DNA from: Candidatus Poribacteria bacterium
GTDB lineage: Bacteria; Poribacteria; WGA-4E; WGA-3G
Direction: 5' to 3'
DNA length: 12,977 bases
Assembly: GCA_009845505.1 (NCBI GenBank)
Contig: VXZL01000402.1
Coordinates: 1-12,977 of the forward strand
Shown here: positions 1-6,417 of the stretch, piece after piece
How positions within the stretch are numbered: the first letter of the stretch is position 1
Layout of the letters: each line of letters begins with the position of its first letter
The notes under the pieces: model-generated
Database searches by the model: none
What the model was told of the DNA's origin: nothing
Seen by the model: the letters and a program-made list of their open reading frames with translations, nothing else
Translations under genes and position numbers: made by a program

Positions 1-62
1 GTCCTATAATATATTAACATCACAGAATTTCAAAATGCAAATAATTAGCGATTCCTCGCGCC

Positions 63-419
63 TTAAGGGCGAAATTTCTCCTTAATGTAGTCGAGAATCT
101 CTCGTTGTTCTTCATCACTAAGATAGTAATAGAATGCTGGCATATCGTCTTTGCCTGCGTTGATACTCTCCAACAGTTGCTCATCGTCGTGCATTTCCCA
201 GAGACTGTTATCCGTTAGATCAGCTGGATCCAATTTTTTGAAACGCCCAATACGCCCGCTACCTTGCCCATTGTTTCCGTGGCAGCCCGCACAGTATCGG
301 GCGTATTTGTATTCGACTGCCGACTGATACTTTGTACTCGGATCGATCTGATTGCCCAACCAAATTAACCCGTTAAGCCAGACAGCAATCATGACGATAA
401 CGACAGCGAGATGCTTCAT
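63..419 (-). CDS. Small membrane-anchored monoheme cytochrome c
   Basis: A 118-residue class I cytochrome c. Residues 4-22 form a hydrophobic helix that serves as an uncleaved signal anchor or signal peptide. One heme-binding CAGCH lies at 43-47, and Met93 in the DDMPAF segment is the likely distal heme ligand. The C-terminal helix (about 102-115) is typical of a class I fold. It should sit on the outer face of the cytoplasmic membrane and carry single electrons. It is the last gene of the respiratory operon, 67 bp after the octaheme cytochrome stop, so it is probably the electron acceptor of that complex or a shuttle to a terminal oxidase. The start is the only good Met before the hydrophobic segment; the upstream TATGGAAAAA is only a weak ribosome-binding site. 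The heme c fold is certain; the partner is inferred from position. Confidence 0.9.
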   Translation of the reverse strand: MKHLAVVIVMIAVWLNGLIWLGNQIDPSTKYQSAVEYKYARYCAGCHGNNGQGSGRIGRFKKLDPADLTDNSLWEMHDDEQLLESINAGKDDMPAFYYYLSDEEQREILDYIKEKFRP

Positions 420-446
420 TTTTTTCCATAGCGTTTTTTTTACTGG

Positions 447-497
447 CTATCTGCTCTTAGTCTTGCTAATTGCGAACGGCGAACCGCTAATCGCTAC
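447..497. repeat. Heptad repeat array overlapping the octaheme gene stop codon
   Basis: On the plus strand, units of 7 bp begin at 466, 473, 480, 487 and 494: CTAATTG, CGAACGG, CGAACCG, CTAATCG, CTACCCA. Two further units lie at 447 and 454 in another phase. A TTAG at 457 faces the CTAA at 466 across a 5-nt spacer, giving a small dyad. The TAG stop of the octaheme cytochrome (487-489) and its last codons lie inside the array, so the repeat forms the extreme 3' end of the gene. It belongs to the same family as the arrays at 3622-3735, 10378-10512 and 11985-12052. The 7-bp phase is read directly; function is unknown. Confidence 0.65.
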
Positions 498-3400
498 CCA
501 AGGATATGAGATACTCACGCACGAGTCGAATCTGTTCTTCAGCGTCATTGCCAGCATAACCATCAAGGGGCATATACTCGCCACCGACGAGGGGCCATGC
601 CTGCGGCATTGCTGTTCCCGGTTGGAACGATTGTGGATCCTTCATCCAGTCAATAAGCCAATCCGCTTTGAGTCGTTCCTTCGCCAAGGCGAGATCAGGG
701 CGTCCTGCCTTATCGCTCCCTTCAGGAATAACTTCACCTTGCGAAGGATGACAGGAGATACACTGGAGTGCGTCAAAAATCTGTTTACCGACCCGCAATT
801 CAGCAGTTGTTGGTGTCGGCACTTCAAGCGTCTCATAAGGGAACGGTTCATCATCAAGCGCGGAGAAATACTTGACAAGCGTTGTGGCTTCGTCATCCGA
901 GAGCTCGAAGGTCGGCATTTTGACTTTGAGCCCGTACCGGATATCCGATGGCTCTTTAAGGAACGCGAACAACCAATCTGGATAGGTTCTGGCACCTTGC
1001 GCTTTCAAGGGTGGCGGTGCGAATTGCTTGGCGTTCGTTTCATTCAATCCCTCGTGTGCGACGATAACATCAACATAATCGCCACCTGCGCCCTCAATCA
1101 CATGACACCCCGTGCAGTTATATTTCTTGACGAGTCGTCTACCGGCATCAATACGGTTCAGCTTCTCAGATCGGTTATGGATATAACTAAGTGGGTACTG
1201 TTCGGGCTGAAAACTCTTCAAAAGTACCGCCAGTGCTTTTGCGTCTTCATCGTTAACTTGAAAAACAGGCATACGAGAGACAATGCGTCGGGTTTGATAA
1301 CGGCGCGGATCCGTTATTTTCCCAAGCGTCCATCCCGTCCAACTGTGCTCAATGTCAACCGTGTCCCCGAAATCAAGTTCATCAACCATCTTTGCTCCGA
1401 ATTCTCCGAGGTCCGCCCCGACTTTCGACTCATTTTCAAAACCTGGGATCTCATGACAACCGAAACATCCATAAGTTCTGACGAGTGCCTCACCCTCCGC
1501 CACGTCAATCTCGCCGATGGATTCGGTAGTTGCATTTGGGGTCGCCTGCTGTAAGCTCATCAGATACGCAACAACGTTACCAACTTCGGTATTGCTTAAT
1601 CGCAAACTCGGCATACTCGTGTCTGGATCGTAGGCTTTCGGATCACGAATCCACTGGCGTAGGTAGTTTGGCGTAACCTTTGTGCCGACACTGTCAAGTG
1701 CAGGGCCAAAATCGCTGCCTAAACCATCAACCGCATGACATGTGAGACAGCCAACGGTTTTAACAGTCTCCTCACCCGCGTCAATAGCGCGCTGAGATTC
1801 GGAATAGGTTGCACTGGATTCATCGAGATTCGCATCGCTCATCTGTGCAAGGTAAGCCGCGATAGACTTCACCTCATCAACAATGCGAAGGACGTAACTA
1901 TCGGGATACGGATATTCCGTGCCGTCATCGGTTTTAATAACAATACCGTTTGCGGTTTTGGTAACAACTCCTGTCCGTTTTCCACCATTCTTAAGGTAGA
2001 CGACCTGCGTCATGCCCTCGACGGGGAAGAAGTTAGGCATCGTCGCGTTCGGTAGATACGCTTCAGGTTTCTTAATCCAACTCTCAAGCCAAGCAGTATC
2101 TTTTATTTTACTGCCGACTTTCGCAAGTGATGGACCAACTTTGGCGATATTTTCAATAGCACTATAACCTTCTACGGCATGGCAGCCGTGGCAGCCGAGG
2201 TCTTCAAAGAGTGCCAATCCCTTTGTGAGATTTGGCGCATAGTCTTTGGGCTGATCTGTTTCAGGATCCACGTCATAATCTAACATCATTACGCCATCGT
2301 GGCAGCGGCGGCAGTTAGATTCCATATATCCTTTTGTCTCTTCAGAGGTTCTATCGGTATGCTCATCCATTCCGAGTACAGGGGTGAGCCAATACTCCGC
2401 ATGCGTCAAGGCGTGGGCGGCTTTGGCTGTAAGTGCCTGCCCTTGTCCACCGTGGCACGGTGTACAGCCGAATCTATCAATAGGGTGTTTGCCGAGAAGC
2501 ACATCTCGCTCAGGGTGCGTTTGGAGGACGGACTGGTAGCCGGTCTCATAAGAAATCTCTACGTCCCCAAAGACATCTACATCAGTAAAGGTAAGGGTGC
2601 CGTTATCTTCCAATGTATACTCGTCGGGTTCGGCATCAAACCCATCAATTATAATTGACTCACTGCCGAGTTTAACACTTGCGTGCTTGAGATAATGAAC
2701 AACAGGATTTTCGCCATCCCCTTCCACCTCAAACATCTCTTGTGCGGATTGTTCATAGCCGCTTCTATCGGCAGAGAAGTGGCATGTAGCACATCTGTCC
2801 GCGGTATAATCAAAATCCTCAAGATAGTGTTGAACAATGGTTCGGGTCTCACGGAATGGATTTTCTAAGAGGCTCCCAAGGAAGGTCCGTTTGATACCAC
2901 CGACTGAATGTAGCTTTTCCTCAAGACGTGCGACTTCGTCATACTTTGCCTTGTCGGCTTTTAGAGACTCAAGCGCAGCTTGCGCTGTGGCAATACCTTC
3001 AGCGATTTCTGTATCCGTAGTGTTATATTTCTGTGCGATGAGGTAGGTGCTGAGCGCGCCCTGGGGATCGCTATTGTTTTCATAGAACTGTGCTAACGTT
3101 TTGTTTGCGTTTGCAAAGACAGCCTCTGCTGCCAAGACGGCTTCAGTCAGTGTGCCTTCAATCTGGGACTCATAACCTGCCAATTTTTCTTGCCACTTTT
3201 TGACAGTCTCAGTGTATCTACCCTTCGATTCGTGGAGGCTATGCTGATACTTATAGTTAATTGCATCCGATTCGCTCTGTCGGAACTTGCGTTCTTGAAG
3301 TGCCTCGTCAAGTGCGACCTGTGCGTTCTCCACCTCTTTTGTCAATTTTTGTAATTCTCTCGGGTCAGGCTCTTGAGGTGTGGGGAGTTCGGGCAAATCC

Positions 3401-3618
3401 GACAGTGCGTTTGCTAATTCTGCCTTTGTCTTGTCATATTCGTATTGATAAAATTGCTGCTGGATCTGCTTCCATGGACGGCGGGTAATCATCTCACTCC
3501 AGAATCCCCAAATCGTTACCAGTCCTAACAGTGCGGACAAAATAAAGAACAAAGCAGAATACGATTTATTCTCAGCAGGAATTTCTTTTTTGCTCCTCAC
3601 GAAACTTTCTACCTCCAT
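487..3618 (-). CDS. Membrane-anchored octaheme cytochrome c of a bc-type complex
   Basis: A 1043-residue protein with one N-terminal transmembrane helix (about 21-40), a charged, largely helical coiled-coil-like region (about 50-240) and a long outer-face heme region. Eight CxxCH motifs are present: 276-280 CATCH, 385-389 CTPCH, 436-440 CRRCH, 476-480 CHGCH, 624-628 CLTCH, 718-722 CFGCH, 835-839 CTGCH, 953-957 CISCH. The last five each begin a monoheme module ending in a Met-Pro ligand (M527, M669, M783, M901, M1004), so they look like tandem duplicates; the first three lack this pattern. About 538-580 is a short beta-rich insert. Position directly after the b subunits suggests it replaces cytochrome c1/f and takes electrons from the Rieske protein. 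No Shine-Dalgarno precedes the ATG at 3618; GGAGG lies within codons 2-3, and GTG at 3600 (Val7) is an alternative start that leaves the anchor intact. Confidence 0.92.
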   Translation of the reverse strand: MEVESFVRSKKEIPAENKSYSALFFILSALLGLVTIWGFWSEMITRRPWKQIQQQFYQYEYDKTKAELANALSDLPELPTPQEPDPRELQKLTKEVENAQVALDEALQERKFRQSESDAINYKYQHSLHESKGRYTETVKKWQEKLAGYESQIEGTLTEAVLAAEAVFANANKTLAQFYENNSDPQGALSTYLIAQKYNTTDTEIAEGIATAQAALESLKADKAKYDEVARLEEKLHSVGGIKRTFLGSLLENPFRETRTIVQHYLEDFDYTADRCATCHFSADRSGYEQSAQEMFEVEGDGENPVVHYLKHASVKLGSESIIIDGFDAEPDEYTLEDNGTLTFTDVDVFGDVEISYETGYQSVLQTHPERDVLLGKHPIDRFGCTPCHGGQGQALTAKAAHALTHAEYWLTPVLGMDEHTDRTSEETKGYMESNCRRCHDGVMMLDYDVDPETDQPKDYAPNLTKGLALFEDLGCHGCHAVEGYSAIENIAKVGPSLAKVGSKIKDTAWLESWIKKPEAYLPNATMPNFFPVEGMTQVVYLKNGGKRTGVVTKTANGIVIKTDDGTEYPYPDSYVLRIVDEVKSIAAYLAQMSDANLDESSATYSESQRAIDAGEETVKTVGCLTCHAVDGLGSDFGPALDSVGTKVTPNYLRQWIRDPKAYDPDTSMPSLRLSNTEVGNVVAYLMSLQQATPNATTESIGEIDVAEGEALVRTYGCFGCHEIPGFENESKVGADLGEFGAKMVDELDFGDTVDIEHSWTGWTLGKITDPRRYQTRRIVSRMPVFQVNDEDAKALAVLLKSFQPEQYPLSYIHNRSEKLNRIDAGRRLVKKYNCTGCHVIEGAGGDYVDVIVAHEGLNETNAKQFAPPPLKAQGARTYPDWLFAFLKEPSDIRYGLKVKMPTFELSDDEATTLVKYFSALDDEPFPYETLEVPTPTTAELRVGKQIFDALQCISCHPSQGEVIPEGSDKAGRPDLALAKERLKADWLIDWMKDPQSFQPGTAMPQAWPLVGGEYMPLDGYAGNDAEEQIRLVREYLISLGSD

Positions 3619-3621
3619 TTA

Positions 3622-3735
3622 TTAGCAATTAGGGCGTTCACTTCAAAACCCGAAGCCATTGTTAGCGATTAGTGGTTAGCGGTTAGTCCCTAACACCTAA
3701 GTGCTAACTGCTAATTGCTAAAGGCTATCTGCTAA
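3622..3735. repeat. Palindromic 7-bp-periodic repeat between two respiratory genes
   Basis: On the plus strand TTAG occurs at 3662, 3669, 3676 and 3683, followed without loss of phase by CTAA (one CTAT) at 3690, 3697, 3704, 3711, 3718, 3725 and 3732: eleven consecutive heptads. The first four are inverted relative to the last seven, so the array is an imperfect palindrome centred near 3688. A further pair, TTAG at 3622 and 3629, sits directly before the start of the octaheme gene, where a ribosome-binding site would be expected. The array begins right at the TAG stop of the cytochrome b C-terminal gene (3736-3738). Since 7 is 1 modulo 3, the repeated TAG and TAA also place stops in all reading frames. 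Confidence 0.75.
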
Positions 3736-4602
3736 CTAAATATTAAACCACGGGGATACCCAGATATATTTCACATTGAAGAATATGCGCAAGATCATTT
3801 TTATCGGCAAAGCCATCATGGTTAAGAACAGAAATGAAACAACGACGTATCGCACCAGTCCGAGTTCTTGTAAGAAACGGCTACTGTTGCGCTTCCATAG
3901 ATAGAAAATCGGACCGATCGAGAAATAGCCAGCAACGACAACAAAGCCGAAGAAATTTGCAGTTGTTTCACTCCGAATACCGAAAAGATAAGACAGATTT
4001 ACATTCGTTAGCGGTACGACAAGGTGGGGATCCCAATACTCCCACGGTGCGAAGAAGTTCCACCCTGGACCCCTGAGGAAGGTTCCGACGATCATCAGGA
4101 CGATCCATAGGACGATGAATCCGAAGCAGAACACCGCGAGCGCGAACGGACGTTCTTTGATTGTATAATAACCTTTACCTTTCGGATTAATGTCGATGTA
4201 GGGAATAGCAATTAATCCGGCGATAATCAATCCCGGCAGCACCACACCTGCGATCCAAGGATCGAAGTAGACGAGCATCTCCTGTAGTGCGAGGAAGTAC
4301 CAAGGTGCTTTAGAAGGGTTCGGCGTTTTCGTCGGATCGCTCGGTTCTTCAAGGGGTGCGTCAATCATAATCGACCAGACGCCCAACACCAGCATAACGA
4401 TAATCGCGCAGATAAACTCATTTCGGCACAGATAGGGCCAGACGTAGACTTTATCGTTAAGTGCTGCATCCGAGGGGACACCCGCTATGTCCGTCTGACG
4501 TGCCTGCCGGTATGAAAGCCACATGAAATAGGGTATTAAAAAGAGAATAGCAAGAATCGGGACATTGTCCGGCTTCGTCACGAGTGCTAAAAAATGCTCC
4601 AT
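3736..4602 (-). CDS. Cytochrome b C-terminal (subunit-IV-like) subunit, long form
   Basis: A 288-residue integral membrane protein matching the C-terminal half of cytochrome b (subunit IV/PetD role): quinol-site helices without hemes. About six hydrophobic helices are visible (roughly 13-30, 63-80, 117-137, 155-177, 215-235, 250-272), against three in chloroplast subunit IV, so it has one extra N-terminal helix and two or more extra C-terminal helices. The loop at 88-116 with KAPWYF and LQEMLVYFDPW is the family signature; APWY (99-102) occupies the place of the Qo-site PEWY motif, so the catalytic Glu is absent from its usual position. LRGPGW (176-181) is also typical of the long bacterial form. 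It pairs with the b6-like subunit encoded 88 bp upstream. Start: ATG with GGAG about 9 nt upstream. The family is secure; the exact type of complex is inferred. Confidence 0.9.
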   Translation of the reverse strand: MEHFLALVTKPDNVPILAILFLIPYFMWLSYRQARQTDIAGVPSDAALNDKVYVWPYLCRNEFICAIIVMLVLGVWSIMIDAPLEEPSDPTKTPNPSKAPWYFLALQEMLVYFDPWIAGVVLPGLIIAGLIAIPYIDINPKGKGYYTIKERPFALAVFCFGFIVLWIVLMIVGTFLRGPGWNFFAPWEYWDPHLVVPLTNVNLSYLFGIRSETTANFFGFVVVAGYFSIGPIFYLWKRNSSRFLQELGLVRYVVVSFLFLTMMALPIKMILRIFFNVKYIWVSPWFNI

Positions 4603-4667
4603 ACTCTGCTCCTTTGAAGATTGGATTCCTTGCCCGTGCTAACAGAAACTGCTTCCGCCCACACAAA

Positions 4668-4686
4668 AGATTGGTTCCGACAATCT
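4668..4686 (-). other. Intergenic hairpin between the two cytochrome b genes
   Basis: AGATTG (4668-4673) pairs with CAATCT (4681-4686) across a 7-nt loop. In the transcript (minus strand) the stem is followed by TTTTGTG, too short a T tract for a strong terminator. It lies in the 88-bp gap between the two cytochrome b genes, which must be co-expressed, so a weak attenuator or an mRNA-stabilising hairpin is more likely than full termination. It could also be chance. Confidence 0.3.
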
Positions 4687-4690
4687 CTGT

Positions 4691-5461
4691 TTACAGCGGC
4701 CCGGAAATGCCGCCATCTTTACGCACCCGCCAGAAATGCAAAGCCATCAAGACGCTCGCCAACAGTGGAACCGCAACGCAGTGCAAAATATAGAACCTTA
4801 ACAGCGTTGAGGGGCCTACGATTGTTCCTGCCAGCAGTGCAAATCGGACATCATTTGACTGTGTGATGTCCTGTGGCGCAAAGGGACCTTCGTGTCCCAA
4901 CACTGGTGTTGCGCGTGCCATATTCGTCCCGACAGTCACAGCCCAAAACGCCAACTGATCCCACGGTAACAGATAGCCTGTGAAACTCAGAAAGAACGTC
5001 ACGAGTAATAAAATGACCCCGACTGCCCAGTTGAATTCTCGCGGTTTCTTATAGGAACCTGTTAAGAAGACTCTGAACATGTGTAGCATTACCGAAATAA
5101 CCATTCCGTGGGCTGCCCACCGGTGCATGTTGCGGAGCAGCATGCCGAAGGGGATATCAAATTCGAGGTACTGTACATCGCGGAAGGCATATTCAGCTGT
5201 CGGACGATAGTAGAACATGAGGAGTACGCCTGTGACGGCGGTCACCAGAAACATCAGGAAAGTGATGCCGCCCATACACCATGTAAAGCGGAAATTCAGC
5301 GCGTGCCGAGAAACCCGAGGAGGATGGAGATGCAACCAGACGTTTTGGAGGATTTGTAAGGTGTAACGACGCCCCGTATCTTCATATCCGTGGCGGAATA
5401 TAGAGCGCCAAATATCGGAATTGGTAATCTTCTCTTTTAGCCCTTTACGTTCTTCGTTCAT
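4691..5461 (-). CDS. petB: b6-type cytochrome b subunit with extra c-heme cysteine
   Basis: A 256-residue cytochrome b N-terminal subunit that carries both b hemes and, with the next gene's product, forms the quinol-oxidising membrane core. Heme ligands are His113/His127 (14 apart) and His227/His242 (15 apart); the 14/15 spacing is that of b6 rather than mitochondrial cytochrome b (14/14). Family landmarks are HRW at 113-115, the YKKPREF segment (137-143), SFTGYLLPWDQ (159-169) and a C-terminus ending RKDGGISGPL. Cys62 in WCMGGIT aligns with the Cys (Cys35 of b6) that covalently binds heme ci/cn, so a third heme at the quinone-reducing site is predicted. The N-terminus is longer than in plant b6 by about 27 residues. 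The GAAAG before the ATG is a weak ribosome-binding site. The gene follows the Rieske gene by 85 bp. Confidence 0.94.
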   Translation of the reverse strand: MNEERKGLKEKITNSDIWRSIFRHGYEDTGRRYTLQILQNVWLHLHPPRVSRHALNFRFTWCMGGITFLMFLVTAVTGVLLMFYYRPTAEYAFRDVQYLEFDIPFGMLLRNMHRWAAHGMVISVMLHMFRVFLTGSYKKPREFNWAVGVILLLVTFFLSFTGYLLPWDQLAFWAVTVGTNMARATPVLGHEGPFAPQDITQSNDVRFALLAGTIVGPSTLLRFYILHCVAVPLLASVLMALHFWRVRKDGGISGPL

Positions 5462-5478
5462 ACTTTCTATCGCAAGCC

Positions 5479-5498
5479 TCGGCGTTCAGACGCGCCGA
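5479..5498 (-). other. GC-rich hairpin between the Rieske and cytochrome b6 genes
   Basis: TCGGCG (5479-5484) pairs with CGCCGA (5493-5498) across an 8-nt loop (TTCAGACG). It sits about 20 nt upstream of the cytochrome b6 start in the 85-bp gap after the Rieske stop. No T tract follows, so it is not a terminator. It may be a processing or stability element, or part of a dispersed intergenic repeat; the sequence alone does not decide. Confidence 0.35.
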
Positions 5499-5546
5499 AA
5501 TGCTTTTTCTGCCTAACCGGAGCCAGGCGCGAATGCTCTCCTTTCT

Positions 5547-6035
5547 TCAGACCTTCAAAAAGGAGCCTGGGTCCGTCCACTGCTCCTTCTCACCTAAAAA
5601 CTTCACGGACTTATCAATTTCAATCTGACCGTCCTCTGCCAACGTAATCTTAACGCGTTCAAGGGGCCGTGGTGCGGGACCTTCATAGTTAATACCTTCT
5701 CGGTCGAAACCGCTACCGTGACATGGACACTTGAATTTGTCCTCAGACGCGAGCCATCGCGGTGTGCACCCAAGGTGTGTACAAATCGTTAAAAGCGCGT
5801 AAAATTCGCCGTCTTGTTTCCGAACAATCCAAACACCGAACGGTTCTTTTTTGAACTTTTCGCTAACGCTGCCCGGTGGATATTCCGCGGGGAATCCTGC
5901 TTTAAAAATAGAGGACGGCTCAAACAGCACACGTGGATACAGATACCGAACCAATCCGGGTCCGAAAGTTAATCCTAATGCTGCAACGAAATTCCCCCAA
6001 CCGAGAAATTTGAAAAATTTACGTCGAGATACCAC
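5547..6035 (-). CDS. Rieske [2Fe-2S] iron-sulfur protein, Tat-type N-terminus
   Basis: A 162-residue Rieske subunit that takes the first electron from quinol at the outer Qo site. The cluster boxes are CTHLGC (85-90) and CPCHGSGF (103-110): ligands Cys85, His87, Cys103, His106, with Cys90-Cys105 as the usual disulfide. GPAPRPL (119-125) is the conserved Pro loop. The N-terminus SRRKFFKF followed by a hydrophobic stretch (11-33) is a Tat-type signal anchor. Phe110 stands where high-potential Rieske proteins have Tyr while Ser108 is kept; loss of that Tyr hydroxyl lowers the redox potential in studied bc1 proteins, consistent with menaquinol. The start must be GTG at 6033-6035: a TAA lies immediately upstream in frame, GGGGG precedes it by about 6 nt, and the Tat motif begins at residue 3. 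It is the first gene of the respiratory operon. Confidence 0.95.
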   Translation of the reverse strand: MVSRRKFFKFLGWGNFVAALGLTFGPGLVRYLYPRVLFEPSSIFKAGFPAEYPPGSVSEKFKKEPFGVWIVRKQDGEFYALLTICTHLGCTPRWLASEDKFKCPCHGSGFDREGINYEGPAPRPLERVKITLAEDGQIEIDKSVKFLGEKEQWTDPGSFLKV

Positions 6036-6353
6036 TTACACCCCCGATCTTGTAGGCAGATACGTCAACGGTACCCACACGCTAAAGCGTGGAGCTTGTG
6101 CTTCCTCGCAGACAGCGGTTTTCCCAAAGGTCCGCCGTCTTACGTCTGCTCCACTTAAGGCAGCCGAGCCTGCCCGTTTTAGAATAGAATTAGGGGAACA
6201 CACGCAGTCGGGTAGGATTCTACTCCGCTTCCAGCGTCGGTGTGTTCCGAACATGTTTTTAGACAAGGTGTCACTTGTAGCTTGCTTACACCACCTCTCA
6301 CAGTGGCGGACAACGCCTGCACAAGCGTGCAGGGTGAGAGTGTTGTCCAACAA
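6036..6353 (-). mobile_element. Possible IS200/IS605-type remnant (tnpB tail and right end)
   Basis: The minus strand contains GAGGAAGC, then AAGCTCCACGCTTTAGCGTG and TGGGTAC (6071-6108). This resembles the right end of IS200/IS605 elements, where a short hairpin with CTTTAG at its tip closes the tnpB 3' end. CACGC (6078-6082) and GCGTG (6087-6091) form the hairpin with a TAAA tip. One open frame across the region (stop TAA at 6036-6038) reads GADVRRRTFGK, then EEAQAPRFSVW, like the variable C-terminal tail of TnpB proteins. No RuvC-like or zinc-finger part is present, so at most a deletion derivative (MITE-like) or fossil remains. The left end is not clear. The resemblance is from memory of such ends and needs a database check; the alternative is a purely regulatory leader RNA. 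Confidence 0.35.
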
Positions 6354-6355
6354 GT
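6071..6355 (-). ncRNA. Structured RNA / leader upstream of the Rieske operon
   Basis: If transcription starts near 6355, from the promoter at 6363-6392, the RNA has a dense set of stems. These are GGACAAC/GTTGTCC (6308-6314/6342-6348) enclosing CTGCAC/GTGCAG (6317-6322/6327-6332); a 9-bp perfect GGAACACAC/GTGTGTTCC (6195-6203/6240-6248) enclosing GTAG/CTAC (6212-6215/6220-6223); GGCAG/CTGCC (6159-6163/6170-6174); CAGAC/GTCTG (6109-6113/6144-6148) enclosing GCGG/CCGC (6115-6118/6132-6135); and the terminal hairpin at 6078-6091. No match to tmRNA, RNase P, 6S or a known riboswitch was recognised. It may be a 5' leader controlling the operon, or an omega-RNA-like relic of a tnpB element. The pairing is seen; the function is unknown. 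Confidence 0.4.
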
Positions 6356-6362
6356 TACGTTA

Positions 6363-6392
6363 ATTATACCACAATTTTACACCAAATGCCAA
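6363..6392 (-). promoter_or_regulatory. Sigma-70 promoter P2, TTGGCA-18-TATAAT
   Basis: On the minus strand the -35 TTGGCA (6387-6392) and -10 TATAAT (6363-6368) are separated by 18 bp, one mismatch from consensus. Transcription would start near 6355 and read through about 320 nt of structured leader into the Rieske gene. It lies just before the first hairpin of that leader, which supports it as the RNA's own promoter. Confidence 0.6.
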
Positions 6393-6417
6393 GTTTTTTC
6401 TTGACACAACCATAGGC

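Noticed and set aside
1-80. Terminator after the monoheme cytochrome gene
   Set aside because: Only a 4-bp CGCC/GGCG stem around the stop codon is visible and no T tract follows on the minus strand; the window ends before more can be judged.
352-1554. 400-residue open frame on the plus strand opposite the octaheme cytochrome
   Set aside because: It lies fully or mostly antisense to a gene with eight intact heme motifs and shows no recognisable domain, signal or ribosome-binding site; it is a by-product of codon bias in the opposite strand.
3662-3735. Possible CRISPR array
   Set aside because: The repeat unit is only 7 bp without spacers of 25-40 bp, and no cas genes are present.
6071-6355. 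tmRNA, RNase P RNA or 6S RNA
   Set aside because: The diagnostic conserved cores (tRNA-like ends, P4 helix sequence, large central bubble) were not recognised in either strand.
5851-6363. 170-residue plus-strand frame across the Rieske start and leader
   Set aside because: It overlaps the Rieske coding sequence and the structured leader, has no family resemblance, and the two minus-strand promoters argue for transcription the other way.
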